Positions 10,450 to 20,607 of a DNA stretch of 64,000 nucleotides are shown piece by piece (the first letter of the stretch is position 1; every line of letters starts with the position of its first letter). The notes beneath the pieces are model-generated. The model had not been told where the DNA came from, made no database searches, and worked only from the letters and a program-made list of their open reading frames with translations. Both the position numbers and the translations under genes were made by a program. The stretch comes from Dipteris shenzhenensis (lineage: Eukaryota > Polypodiophyta > Polypodiopsida > Gleicheniales), in NCBI GenBank assembly GCA_047967505.1, contig CM106538.1; one strand, given 5' to 3'.

Positions 10450-11408
10450 TGTAATGCCAAAAACTGATAATTTTTTATTTGGCATTGGTATTGTTTTTCT
10501 CTATGTTTGATAAGAGTTTGAATTTCAAGTGATAGCCTAGCGGCTCTCACTTATTTCTATTTTCTAAGATATTGTATGGAATTGAGAGCATGAGTGGAAT
10601 GGATCATTGTAAATACCATGTGTATGAATTATAAATACCTTGGTATGGGGTGAGAGTTATTTGTGTATGGGATATTATCAGGTTTTTTAGAAAATAGGAA
10701 GAGTGGGTCATATAAAGATGTCCATGTGTTCCAATGATATAAGAGAGATCACATGCCAAGCATGTGGAGGAGTGTGGAGTCAAGAGGAATCATATCTTCA
10801 TGTGTTGCGAAATATTACTTCTACTTCATAGATGCTGGAGAGAGCACAAACCATATGTGGTTCTTTCCATTCTCCCATAAGAACTTTAAAATGAATCAAA
10901 GTGGAGATAATTTTAGAGTCTGGAAAGCTTGTTGAATTCAAGGGAGCCTTTCATGCAAAGACCTCTTAGTTGATGACACAATGTGGGATAAGCCACAACT
11001 CTTCTTTATCAATGAAACATCAAGTGCTGATGTTTGTCACCTCATTGATAGAATATTATGTACCACCATTGGTAAAGCATGATTATGTAATAGTGACTTT
11101 GGAAGGAGAAGACGACATGGCTTGAGTACCATGAGTCACTCCATTATTACTTCTCTTTGGCACAAACCGGCTTGCTCAGATTATGGCCTCTGTTGATCTT
11201 TTCCTTCTCCCTATGCTTGAGTACAACATCACTTGCAATGTTACCATCTTCATTCTCATCTAAGGGAGGAAAGTATGGTGTGGTATCTTGGCATAAAAGC
11301 TTCTTTTTAATGTCCCTTTCTCAATGATAAATATCTTTGTCACTCAGTTCAAAAGCAGTGGGAAGTAAAGAGGTGCATGAAGTTTATTACCCCCAACTTC
11401 ATGTCACA
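10450..11408 (+). repeat. 5' LTR of element Y (959 bp, internally different from the 3' LTR)
   Basis: The first ~330 bp match 17135-17480 and the last 258 bp (11151-11408) match 18755-19012. The middle (about 10790-11150) is unrelated to the 3' LTR middle and reads partly coding-like (KYYFYFIDAGESTNHMWFF). TTTGGTATTGGATTC follows shortly downstream and could be a decayed PBS. Confidence 0.75.
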
Positions 11409-11491
11409 TCAAACGTTTGGTATTGGATTCATCCCACCTTACTAAATGGTCTCATGTGTACTTTATTGCATGTTATGTCTAGTATAGGCAT

Positions 11492-11997
11492 GTGTTTTCT
11501 GATGTGATAAAGAAGATGCTTGGAAAAACTCTGTTAGAAGAGATTGCAACCTGTTTAAGAGAACTAGAAGATTATGAAGGTAATGCTCAAGCTATTCGCA
11601 CGGTCATCATGATCATATCCTTTATGTTTGCACTCTTGAATATGTTGGCAAATCAACAATGCCATCAGCACGCACAATGATAGATTGGGGATTATTTTAT
11701 GCACTGACAGCTTGGTGTGAAGAAGAGTTGAGTCTTTGGGTAGATTTTGACGATAGCAGTGGAGTGGTGATTATCAATGCTTTCAACTTCTTTTGCTATG
11801 AAAATGATGAAGAGTACAATATCTTGAAGCTATTATGTGCACTACCAAGTGTGAGAAGGGTGATTCTTAAATGGATGTATACACAATGTTTTCATGGTGC
11901 TGGTTGGTCACTTTTTTTTGAAGATTTTATTGAGGATCACATTGTGGTGTGTTTTCAACAAGTGGTTCTGCATAATAAGTTGGTCTTGGTATACTAA
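11492..11997 (+). other. Coding-like leader segment of element Y, family unknown
   Basis: Two overlapping open frames (11492-11680 and 11659-11997) join through one frame change. They read as one peptide (MLGKTLLEEIATCLRELEDY … EEELSLWVDFDDSSGVVIIN … EEYNILKLLCALPSVRRVIL). It does not resemble gag, and lies between the LTR and gag. It may be an extra retroelement ORF or a captured host exon. I do not recognise it. Confidence 0.35.
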
Positions 11998-12071
11998 GGC
12001 TCTGTGGGATCTTGTTTGGATCTTGTTTGGGATATTATTTGGATCTTGGTGTTTCCTTTTTGTGTTTCGTC

Positions 12072-12650
12072 ATGGTAAAGATTCCAGTGTTTTGAGGGAC
12101 CCAAGGGGAAGACCTGGAGTCTTATCTTTGGGATTTTGTTCAAGGATGTCAGCTTTTTGGATGGTCCATGAAGGATCGAGCAGAGATTTTGCCTAATTTT
12201 CTTGAAGGTGTAGCCTTGAGTTGGCATGAGGCCTTGTCGGACTCTACCGAGGAGGACTGGGACCAAGTGGTGGCTGCAATGAAGTAGAGATTTGGGGCAG
12301 TGGAGTCACCAAATTCTTTGATGTTACAGTTGGACCGGTTCTATCAAGGAGAGGGTGAGATGGTCTCTATGTTGGCAATCTGATATGAAACTCTATGGAC
12401 AAAGTATGAAAGGGCAACTTTGCGAGCTATGGCATATGCATCATCGGCCCCTCAAAGTCTTATAGGGATGGAGCACTTAAAGATGAGCGAATTTGTTATA
12501 GCTTTGGAGCCTCATCTTCGCTCAAAAGTAATGAGTAACGATCCAACAACATACATGGAGGCACTTCACATTGCGACCAAGAAAGAAGCTTCTCTAAAGA
12601 TCGAATCCTCTTTTGTGTCTTCAACAGCTTCAACTTCTAAGGGGAGGTAA
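12072..12650 (+). pseudogene. Element Y gag (Retrotrans_gag)
   Basis: One frame from ATG 12072 shows the plant Ty3 capsid signature: DLESYLWDFVQGC, ILPNFLEGVALSWHEALSDS, EDWDQVVAAMK*RFGAVE and LMLQLDRFYQGEGEMVSM. It ends with MEALHIATKKEASLKIESSF. In-frame stops lie at 12093 (TGA), 12285 (TAG, where Gln is usual before RF) and 12381 (TGA), and the terminal TAA is at 12648. The protein would form the particle that houses reverse transcription. The nucleocapsid knuckle follows in another frame at 12794. Confidence 0.88.
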
Positions 12651-12793
12651 TGGGCACTCCTCAAGTACCAAAGTCCTCTGAGTTGATCATAATATCTCCC
12701 AATTGATGGCAGAGTTTATTGCATTTGGTTAATGCATGACAACCTAGAGCACCAAAGAGTGAGGATAGGCCTCGAGATAACAGTGGGGTCACT

Positions 12794-13609
12794 TGCTATG
12801 AATGTAATGAAAAAGGTCATTATCGCCCTGACTGTCCTAGATTGAGAAAGAAAGAAGAAAAACAAGTATCCTTGTTAGAAGCTTCTTTAGGGGATGAGGA
12901 AAGAGAGGTAATGATGGCTAAACGGGGGCGTGGTAAAGCAAAAGAAGAAGAAGAAAGCAAGGAAGAAGTAGATGAGGAACATCAGGAAGAGGAATGCCAT
13001 AGTAAGAAAAAGAAGGCATCTAGAAGGAGAATTAGCCAATCAAATTTTCCTTTAGGCCAAGGCATTGGAAGCTATGACTTGTTGTCTGACCTTAAAGAAA
13101 AGGAAGCTCATATCACCTTTGGTCAATTACTTGCTTTGTCTCCAAAACTACGGAAAGAATGGGGAAAGCTAGCAAGCACAAGAGTGTCAAAGAAGAAAAG
13201 TGCCATTCCTATTGTTCAAAATGTAGATATAGAGGTTCATGATGATGTACCTGTGGTTGATGTGATCATTGATGGTCAAGTGATTTCTAATCTTTACATT
13301 GATGGAGGTGCATCGATTAATGTCATGAGTGAGAAGACCATGATAGATGCTGATTTAAAATACTCTAGTACTACCTCTCCCTATCGCATCAAATTGGCTA
13401 ACAACACTAGGGTAAAGACCTTGGGAGTTGTGAAGAATCTAGAAGTAGATGTATGTGGAATTTCTGTGTCGATCGACTACTTTTCAAGTGATCCCTACCA
13501 AGCCCGATGCATGTTCCTATCTTTTGATTTTGGGAAGGCCTTGGCTATGCAAGGTCAAGGCTATTCAAAAGTGGGATACTGGAGAATTGATTTTATAGGG
13601 AAATGTTGA
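12794..13609 (+). pseudogene. Element Y nucleocapsid knuckle and retropepsin
   Basis: The CCHC knuckle CYECNEKGHYRPDC (12794-12835) leads into an open frame to 13609. After a Lys/Glu-rich linker comes a retropepsin-type domain: VPVVDVIIDGQVISNLYIDG with GASINVMS. Here D-G-G-A-S replaces the usual D-T/S-G active-site triad, as in many plant Ty3 proteases of the DGGS type. The C-terminal catalytic fold (ILGRPW) is not clear, and the frame ends early. The domain is expected to cleave the Gag-Pol polyprotein. The copy is probably non-functional. Confidence 0.8.
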
Positions 13610-14144
13610 TAAGAAGGTGCACTACAACATCAAAAGTCACAAAAAGAAAGTTGTCAAGTTGGAGTCTTCAACATCAGAGAGTTCGAGAGCTCTGACTTAA
13701 CTGATGAAGAAGAAGAGACAGGGTGTAGCTCCGAGAAGTCCAGCTCAGAGGGTGAGGTGGAAGGAGTGGCCTTTGGTCTTTGTCTTGCAGGATGAGTTAG
13801 GAGGGAACAAGTTGGTGGTACAAGAAGATCTTGTAGAACACTTCATGTGGAGGATGTGGAGCACACTAAATGACACCAATGCAATGAATAGCTACTTGGT
13901 GATTCTCTATTAGGTAGTGAGAAGCTCTAGTACTTGGATATGTTAGATGATTTTCCATATCTCTTTGCAACAAGCTAGCTTATTCACAGGTTCAACCAGT
14001 CTCTCTTGTGGAGCACAAGATTGAGTTGAAGCTAGAAAGCAAGCCAGTTGTGCAATTCTTAAGGTGATTGGGAGTGATCCAAGATGAGGCACTAAAGAAA
14101 GAGGTAACACAACTATTTGAGGCAAGATTCTCATCTTTCTTGTT
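13610..14144 (+). other. Protease-RT linker of element Y, decayed
   Basis: The stretch holds a basic frame (KKKRQGVAPRSPAQRVRWKE) and short fragments in shifting frames. No separate gene is seen. RT begins at about 14145 (EWISPVVVTPKKG). Confidence 0.5.
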
Positions 14145-14870
14145 GATGATTCAGAATGGATATCTCCTGTAGTTGTCACACCAAAGAAAGGAAATAAGTG
14201 ACAGGTATGTGTGGACTCTTTTCTTTGAATGCATGCACTAAGAGGAATCATTTTCCTTTGCCATTCCAAGATGAAATACTAGACCAAGTAGTAGGGCATG
14301 AGATGTATTCTGTATGTGATGGGTATTCTGAGTACTTTCAAATTCGCATTCAGGAGGAAGATCAAAAGAAGACATCATTTGTCACACCTTGGGGAGTTTT
14401 TGCTTATAGAGTCATGCCTTTCAACTTAACCAATGCACCAGCTACATTTCAAAGGTTCATGATTCAAGTCCTTAAGCCTTACTTGGGAAAGTTCATAAGG
14501 GTTTTTTTGGATGATTTTTGCATTTATTCTCAATGCATAGATCACATGGAGAAGTTAAAGATGGCCTTAGCTAGGATTGATGAAGCAAAAGGGTGTCTAA
14601 ATCCTAGCAACTATCATTTGGCTCAAACAAAAGTAGCCTTGTTGGGGCATATTGTGTTTGAAGAAGGCATGCAAATGGATCCTGACAAGGTTTAAGCAAT
14701 CATGGCATTGCCAAGTCCTGAGAGTGTCACTGGTGTTCACAGAATTCTAGGAAAGAGCAAGTATTATCAACATTTTTGTGATGATTTCATAGAGATAGTG
14801 CATCCCATGAATTTCTTTCCAATGGGGTGTGGAGCAACAAAGTCTATTCTAGGAAAGAGCAAGTATTATC
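14145..14870 (+). pseudogene. Element Y reverse transcriptase
   Basis: The motifs occur in order: EWISPVVVTPKKGNK, then stop and frame decay, TKRNHFPLPFQDEILDQV, CDGYSEYFQIRI (motif A, with C for F/S before D), TSFVTPWGVFAYRVMPFNL, NAPATFQRFM, FLDDFCIYS (the YVDD box as FLDD) and LLGHIVFEEGMQMDPDKV. A TAA at 14693 interrupts, and the frame resumes (IMALPSPESVTGVHRILGKS). At about 14743-14940 a segment has been duplicated (GKSKYYQHFC and FLSNGVWSNKVYS appear twice). The catalytic Asp pair is present, but the copy is broken. Confidence 0.9.
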
Positions 14871-15371
14871 AACATTTTTGTTGGCAAGAAAAGGAATTTC
14901 TTTCCAATGGGGTGTGGAGCAACAAAGTCTATTCAGCAACTTAAGGAGGCCATGAGTAAGGGCCCAATATTGAAGCCCCCTAATTGGTCTCAAGACTTTT
15001 ATATAAATCTAAGTGTGTCTTTGCATTCAGCTCATGCTATGTTGCTACAAAAAGGAGAGGTAGGTAGAATGCAACCCATCTATTATGCCAACTGATAGCG
15101 TACAGAGGTGGAAACAAGGTATGAAGAAATGGAGCAGCAAGCTCTCTCTTTGGTGTTTTCAGTTAGAAAGTTTCGCTCCTATTTATTACCTCGACCATTT
15201 TTCTTCCTTACCTCTCAATCTATATTAGCATATCTAGTTTGCAAGCCTAATCCTGGGGGGAGATTTACAAAATGGTTATCAAAGCCTCAAGATTTCTCTT
15301 TCTCTTTTATCACTAAAAATACCACTAGGTCCACTATGGCAGATTTGCTCACAGGGGACGAGAGGATGTAG
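14871..15371 (+). pseudogene. Element Y first RNase H domain
   Basis: The connection-type region QLKEAMSKGPILKPPNWSQD is followed by FYINLSVSLHSAHAMLLQK, where the first catalytic Asp (usually xxTDAS) reads as LSVS. After a stop come ETRYEEMEQQALSLVFSVRK and FRSYLLPRPF. The block ends with STMADLLTGDERM. This is the standard Ty3 RNase H that removes RNA from the hybrid. The lost Asp suggests inactivity. Confidence 0.8.
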
Positions 15372-15436
15372 GAGAAGAAAAGAAATGTAAGGAGAGCATT
15401 AAAGATGAAAGGGATACACCACCAACAGCTTTTGTT

Positions 15437-15927
15437 TTGTATTTTGATGGGCCTTTTAGTCCTTCATGCCAACAAGGAGCCACGAGGATAGTCTTGATGA
15501 ATTCTGAAGGTCAAGAGGTGTGGGCAAGAGGACAAAAGCTTCCAGGTATCACAACTAATAATGCAGATGAGTATAATGCTTTGATTCTTGGTTTAGAGGG
15601 TTATCTTCAAAGTCAAGTTAAAGAATTGGAAGTAAGAGGACATTCTCAGCTTATTATAAAGAAAATGCAAGGGCATTAAAAGACAAGAAGTCCTCATTTG
15701 AAGGAGCTTAATCAAAAGGCTATGGCATTATGTGGTCATTTTGCAAGTTTGTTCATATAAACAGAAAAGAAAATCAAAGGGCAGATGAGTTAGCTACTCA
15801 AGACATTGTAGTACAAGACAAGGAGGTGGTTTCTTTGGTAGACACTGGATCGCCAGAATTGCAAGATGTTCAACAATATGTGGAAGAAGGCATGTTTCCT
15901 CGAGGGTTAATTCCACAACAGAAGTAG
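15437..15927 (+). pseudogene. Element Y second (archaeal/plant-type) RNase H domain
   Basis: YFDGPFSPSCQQGATRIVLM carries the first catalytic Asp (D in YFDG). TTNNADEYNALILGLEGYL carries the Glu (ADEYNALI, normally AEYEAL). ELEVRGHSQLIIKKMQGH has G-H-S in place of G-D-S. KFVHINRKENQRADELA holds the last Asp (N.RADELA). This is a complete extra RNase H after the normal one. In plant Ty3 elements a dual RNase H marks Tat/Athila-related lineages. A TAA follows MQGH and the rest is in another frame. Confidence 0.85.
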
Positions 15928-17075
15928 AGATTGGTAAGGAAGGCTTGTCCCTATACTATTGTTGATGACATTCTTTATAAATTGGGAAAAGATAGGGTGC
16001 TCAGTCAGGTGGTCCATCCCATGGAGACTAGAAGAATCCTAGAAATGTATCATGAATGCTCTGGTCATTTTGCTTAAGCAAGCACAACTAGGAGAATTCT
16101 TAATGCAGGTTACTTTTGGCCATGCCTCCATAAGGATGTACATGAATGGTGTTGAAGTTATAAAGTGTGCCAAAAGTTTGGAACCTGATTCGTGGGCCCT
16201 TGAAGCCTATTCAAGCATATGGACCATTTGAGAGGTCGGTGGGACCACTCCGTCGCTCATCTCAGAGCAAACATTATTTATTGGTGGCCACAAATTATGC
16301 AACTCGATGGGCAGAGGCCAAGGCCATAGTCAATAGCAAGGCAAGCACGATTGCAAAATTTCACTTTGATCAAATTTGTTCATGCTTTGGTTGTCCTTTG
16401 GAAATTCTCACTGATGGAGAAACCTCTTTTAGAAATGAACTAATTGAAGATGTGGTGCATAAGCTAAAGATAAATCATAGCATGTCCACGCCATACTATC
16501 CCCAATGTAATGGCTTGGCTAAGAGAACAAATGGATTGTTGTGCAATTCAATGGCAAAGCTTGTAGACACCAAGAAAAGGCATTGGGATACGCACTTGGC
16601 AGAAGTCTTCTGGGTTTACAGAACCACATACAAGCTAGCTATTGGGTTTACACCATTCCAACTAGTGCATGGAATAGAAGCCATTTTGCCCATTGAATTG
16701 GAGATACATAGTCTTTGCACTATTGTTGCAAGAAAAGGACAGGAGGATGCCTATGCTCAATGCTTGGTACAGCTAGAAGCCTTGGATGAATGCAGATTAT
16801 AGGCCTTATAAATCTTGGAAGCTTCTCAAAAAAGGTGCAAGACCCGTTTTGCCACCAAATTATGCAAGAAGAAAGATATTGCAGAAGGAGATTTGGTCAT
16901 GAGATTTGATAGCTGTTTGGACAAGTTACTAGACAAAAAGTTTATCAGCCAATGGGAGGGACCATATCGAGTCAAGAAGAAGTTCACCAATGGAACCTAT
17001 CAGCTTGAGGATGTTGATGGCATGGTGATACCCGGATGCATCAATGAGTATTGCCTTAAATTCTTCTCTGCTTAA
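15928..17075 (+). pseudogene. Element Y integrase
   Basis: The H2C2 zinc domain is decayed but visible: YHECSGHFA, then (after a stop) RRILNAGYFWPCLHKDVHEW and YKVCQKFG. The core reads FERSVGPLRRSS, where the usual W-G-x-D-x-x-G-P first Asp is deleted. It continues with YLLVATNYATRWAEAKA, LTDGETSF (second Asp present) and PQCNGLAKRTNG (the expected catalytic Glu is Lys). WVYRTTYKLAIGFTPFQLVH and EGDLVMRFD, then QWEGPYRVKKKF, complete the C-terminal part, ending at TAA 17075. The DDE triad is lost at two positions. Confidence 0.9.
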
Positions 17076-17134
17076 CCACCTTGAGGGCCAGCAAAACTCT
17101 CGGCAACTAGAGAGGATCTGCTGGGGGGGAAAGA
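17076..17134 (+). promoter_or_regulatory. Element Y polypurine tract region
   Basis: CTGGGGGGGAAAGA (17121-17134) directly precedes the TG of the 3' LTR and is a good plus-strand primer. Confidence 0.8.
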
Positions 17135-19012
17135 TGTGACGCCAAAATTTGATATTTTTTAATTTAGCATTGGTATTGTTTTTCTCTATGTTTGATAAGA
17201 GTTTGAATTTCAAGTGATAGCCTAGTGGCTCTTACTTATTTCTATTTTCTAAGATATTGTATGGGATTGAGAGGATGAGTGGAATGGATCATTGTAAATA
17301 CCATGTGTATGAATGATGAATACCTTAGTATGGGATGAGAGTTATTTGTGTATGGGATATTATGGGATTTTGTAGAAAAAAGGAAGAGAGTCATATAAAG
17401 AAGTGGGCTCATGTCCATGTGTTCCAATGATATAAGAGAGATCACATGCCAAGCATGTGGAAGGCATATGGAGGAGTGTGGACTAAAGAAGAATCCTTCT
17501 AGAATTCCTATGTGGAATAAGGAGGATGTGGACATATGGAAAAGAGAGGGTCCCTATGGGCTCCATGTGGGGAGACTCTTGAATTTCTCAATATTTTAAG
17601 AGTCTTGAGCATATTTTGATGGGACACATGGCAAGAGTAGCCAAAAAGGACATGGATGGTGACATATGGGCTTATGTGATTGATGGGGAAAGGAATCTAC
17701 AGGCAGCAATTGTAAATGGGTGGAGGGTGACTAAATCTCTATAAAAGGAGCCCTCCTCTCCCTTGCTCAACATCTCTTCCACCATTAGGCCTCATGTTGC
17801 TGTAGCTCTAGTCTCCTCAAATCTCTTCCATGAGCCTTCTCTCCCTCTTGTAGATATTCTCTAATGTAGACTCTTGAGTCGATCTCTCTCTAGTTCATTC
17901 TCTCTCTATGAGTAGTCTTGGAGCTTCCGCTCCCTCTTGTATGTATGAAACCTCTTCTTCTCCCTTGTGGTTGTAGTATTTTGAGTTGCATTGGATGGAC
18001 CCCCACTCTATTGGCAATGAAGATCACTTCGTATTCGCTCTCCTGAGTCTCTCTTCCCTTTTCTTTGTTTCAAAGCCTTAAAAGTTCTTTCTATTCAGCT
18101 GCTCATTGTTGCAAACACATGGTCCATCCATTTCACAAGCCACCAAGGGAGTTACTTACCCTCTTCTAGGTGAAATCTATGAGTGGTGGATCGTTGATGA
18201 AGGTGGAGTCTTGAGGGAGCATCTTGCTCATGCGAAATTAGCATGGGTGGAGGGCAGTTTTTATGACAGTTTGACCCCCTATTAGTGTTTTGCTCATAAC
18301 TTTCTGCTCAGTAGTCCAATTTTGATGAAACTTATATCAACTCTAAGCTCTCTTCAAGACACATGGCTCTATGTGATTAGATAATACTACTGCAAACAGT
18401 TATGAGTCTCTGTGTCTGACAGTCTGTTTTCATGACAATTTTTACCTGCATCTAGTAAACTGCCCAAAACTTTTTGGCCACTTATTTTTTTCTTACGAAA
18501 CATATACAGCATGAAGCCCGCATCTCTATATGTGTTTGAATCTTTAATATCACGTCTTTATTGAAAATTATAGGCCTCTGTGTCTAATACAATTTGTAGA
18601 GTGTTTTAAGCTAATTGTAAAGGTATCTATGAAGGAGGTGCAATGTTTCCCTAGAACCTGCCCATCCGACCCAATCAGCCCCTTGAAACTCCTCGATATA
18701 TATCAGTTCATGTCATGTTGAGCCGCAAGATCTTCTTTCAATAACATATTGCTCTTCTCTTTGGCACAGACCGGCTTGCTGAGATTATGGCCTCTGCTGA
18801 TCCTTTCCTTCTCCCTATGCTTGAGTACAACATCACTTGGGATGTTACCATCTTCATTCTCATCTAAGGGAGGAAAGTATGGTGTGGTATCTTGGCATAA
18901 AAGCTTCTTTTTAATTTCCCTTTCTCAATCATAAATATCTTTGTCACTCAATTCAAAAGCAGTAGGAAGTGAAGAGGTGCGTGAAGTTTATTACCTCCAA
19001 CTTCATGTCACA
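17135..19012 (+). repeat. 3' LTR of element Y (about 1.88 kb)
   Basis: It starts TGTGACGCCAAAA and ends …CTTCATGTCACA. A TATA box, TCTATAAAAGGAGCCC, lies at about 17736-17752, followed by a CT-rich leader. This is a typical U3/R layout. The first ~345 bp and last 258 bp pair with the 5' LTR. The middle ~1.27 kb has no partner there. Confidence 0.78.
17736..17752 (+). promoter_or_regulatory. TATA box of the element Y 3' LTR
   Basis: CTATAAAAGGAGCCCTCCTC is followed within 30-40 bp by the CT-rich start of a leader, as in plant Ty3 LTR promoters. Confidence 0.65.
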
Positions 19013-19250
19013 ATATTGATGTTTAATATAAAATTAGGAAAGTTTCTCGATAAATTAAAGTTGAGATATGATGGTTCATTCAAAATTGTGAAGGAACTAG
19101 GCCAAGGCACATTCCGACTAGCTGACGTGCATGTTTATATATCAATGAAAGCAATCAATGGGTTCTGATTGAAGCAGTCATCTTTATATATCGATGAAAG
19201 CAGTCAATGGGTTCTGAGACTGAAGCCATTTGTCATATTGAAGAAAAATT
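19013..19250 (+). pseudogene. Element X: Ty3 integrase C-terminal end, part 2
   Basis: The frame resumes exactly where 10449 broke: (V)LMFNIKLGKF, then KLKLRYDGSFKIVKELGQG and TFRLADVH. This is the C-terminal integrase module of Ty3 elements (RW.GPF.I.E..G.GTYKLAD..G). A ~50-bp duplication follows (TTTATATATCRATGAAAGCA..CAATGGGTTCTGA twice). It is followed by LKPFVILKK, matching the usual N-G-x-x-L-K-x-Y end. The sequence then runs into the inverted repeat of the next element. Confidence 0.78.
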
Positions 19251-19255
19251 ATAAT

Positions 19256-19283
19256 ACGGGAGAATTGGGGTCTCCAAAGGGCC
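19256..19283 (+). repeat. Left terminal inverted repeat
   Basis: It is a 28-bp terminus that matches 28155-28128 (minus) at 26 of 28 positions. The internal sequence beyond it no longer matches. Confidence 0.75.
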
Positions 19284-19539
19284 CCCAATTAGTGTTTCCT
19301 AATTTCAATGGATAAGTGAGGTATTTGAGGTGTACCAATGGGAGTGCTCCTGCAAGTGGAGGGTGGATAGACCTGCAAATAGCCCCTATTGGCTACTCCT
19401 CTTACACTGGGGACCACTCAAACCATCCCCCCCCCCACTCAACCCATGCTTGACACTTTTCCCATATGCACCTCTCCCAAACAACCCTGTAAGTCATTCA
19501 ACATGCGGTGGGCCCTTCTGGGTGAATTTTTTCCCCTCT

Positions 19540-20015
19540 TAGCTTGTTACAAGCCTGGCCCCTCCTCTTCTCTGGTCCAGCTTCATTCTCCCTCCATTTT
19601 TCAAACATGGGAACTCACTTGGCAGCTTCTCTGCCCCCTCCTGCTCTGGTCCACTATCTTTCTCCCTCTCCAACACCTCCTATAGCAGCTGCTCATTCTC
19701 TCTCCATTCCTAGCTACATCACCTGCTACAGCAATAGCCCCTCTGCTTTTTCTCCCTCCAATCCTAGCTATAGTACCTCCTATAGTGGCTGCTCATCCCC
19801 CTCTGCTCTTTCTCCGTCCATTCCTGGCTACAACACCTCCTTGAGTAGCTGCTCCCCCTCTGCTCTTTCTCCCTCCATTCTAGCTATAGCACCACCTCTT
19901 AGAGCTTCTCTCAAACTTCAGTTGCACCCTCTATACCTTCTCCCTCTCTCTCCCTCTATCAGAGCTGCTCTCTCCCTTCAAGCTACAATTTCTAGTCCAC
20001 TATTGCTGTTGTGAC
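19540..20015 (+). repeat. Pyrimidine-rich leader with ~58-bp tandem repeats
   Basis: The + strand is strongly C/T-rich. Between about 19690 and 19905 a unit (CCTCTGCTCTTTCTCCSTCC…TAGCTRYA.CACCTCCT) recurs with a period of 57-60 bp, 3-4 copies. An open frame through it encodes only Ser/Pro/Leu low complexity, so I treat it as a leader/promoter, not a gene. Confidence 0.7.
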
Positions 20016-20027
20016 CTCTATACAAGC

Positions 20028-20381
20028 ATGGTGAGGAGACCATACATGTATTATGTGTCCCATAGGAGCAAAAATGCACTGGGTGAATGGGTGCCTTGCA
20101 CCTATAGCTTGAATGATTGGATAGTCATGAGAGGATCGATCAAGGGTCCACACAAGCTTCCCAAGCGCAAAAGAGGTGATCTTTTGCATGAATGGAAGGG
20201 CTGCATCATGAAGTTCAAGCTTGGGAAGAAAGGATGGCTTGCAAAGGTGCAACACATCTACACGCGGAATGACATGCGCATTCCTCAGTCAAGCAATCAA
20301 TCAACAATACCATCACATTGTAATTATGCATTTTGTGTAAGATTTCGAAGTGTAATGAGTCAGTTTGAAATTATATTTTGA
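20028..20381 (+). CDS. Hypothetical basic protein, first gene of the TIR unit
   Basis: There is an open frame of 117 codons directly after the CT-rich leader. The first ~85 residues look like real coding sequence: RRPYMYYVSHRSKNALGEW, then SLNDWIVMRGSIKGPHKLPK. They are rich in Lys/Arg and aromatic residues, compatible with nucleic-acid binding. The last 30 codons run into a 42-bp tandem duplication (20349-20432) and may be 3' UTR or intron. No family is recognised. It may be exon 1 of the gene continuing at 20608. Confidence 0.4.
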   Translation: MVRRPYMYYVSHRSKNALGEWVPCTYSLNDWIVMRGSIKGPHKLPKRKRGDLLHEWKGCIMKFKLGKKGWLAKVQHIYTRNDMRIPQSSNQSTIPSHCNYAFCVRFRSVMSQFEIIF

Positions 20382-20432
20382 AATAGCACCAGTGTAATGA
20401 GTCAATTTGAAATTGTATTTTGAAATAGCACT
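20349..20432. repeat. 42-bp tandem duplication
   Basis: AGTGTAATGAGTCARTTTGA, then AATTRTATTTTGAAATAGCAC, occurs twice, head to tail. Confidence 0.85.
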
Positions 20433-20607
20433 TGTATATAGAAAATGTATTTCCTTCAGACTTTGAGGAGTGGTAACCAGTCGAGTGCTTCTTAGGTAAG
20501 TTTACTGCCATTCATGAGGATTTAGGAAGGCAAATGCTAGAGAGAAGTCCTCTGCTTTGAAACAGAGAAATATATATTGGTATAATGCCAAGTACATTAC
20601 TCCAAGG

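Larger units (their letters stand above)
10450..19012 (+). mobile_element. Element Y: degenerate Ty3 retrotransposon nested in element X
   Basis: The order is LTR (10450-11408), leader, gag (12072-12650), CCHC knuckle and protease (12794-13609), RT, RNase H, second RNase H, integrase (to 17075), PPT and LTR (17135-19012). Both LTRs begin TGTRAYGCCAAAA and end CTTCATGTCACA. Element X coding is cut at 10449 (GGTAC|) and resumes after ~19012 (AATAT|TGATGTTT), so the insertion is visible in the reading frame. GGTAC/AATAT could be a target duplication decayed by transitions only. All genes carry stops, so the copy is dead. Confidence 0.88.

Noticed and set aside
19544-20014. 156-codon Ser/Pro/Leu-rich frame as a gene
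   Set aside because: It covers a CT-rich tandem repeat, and all three frames give low-complexity peptides. It is better explained as a leader of the gene at 20028.
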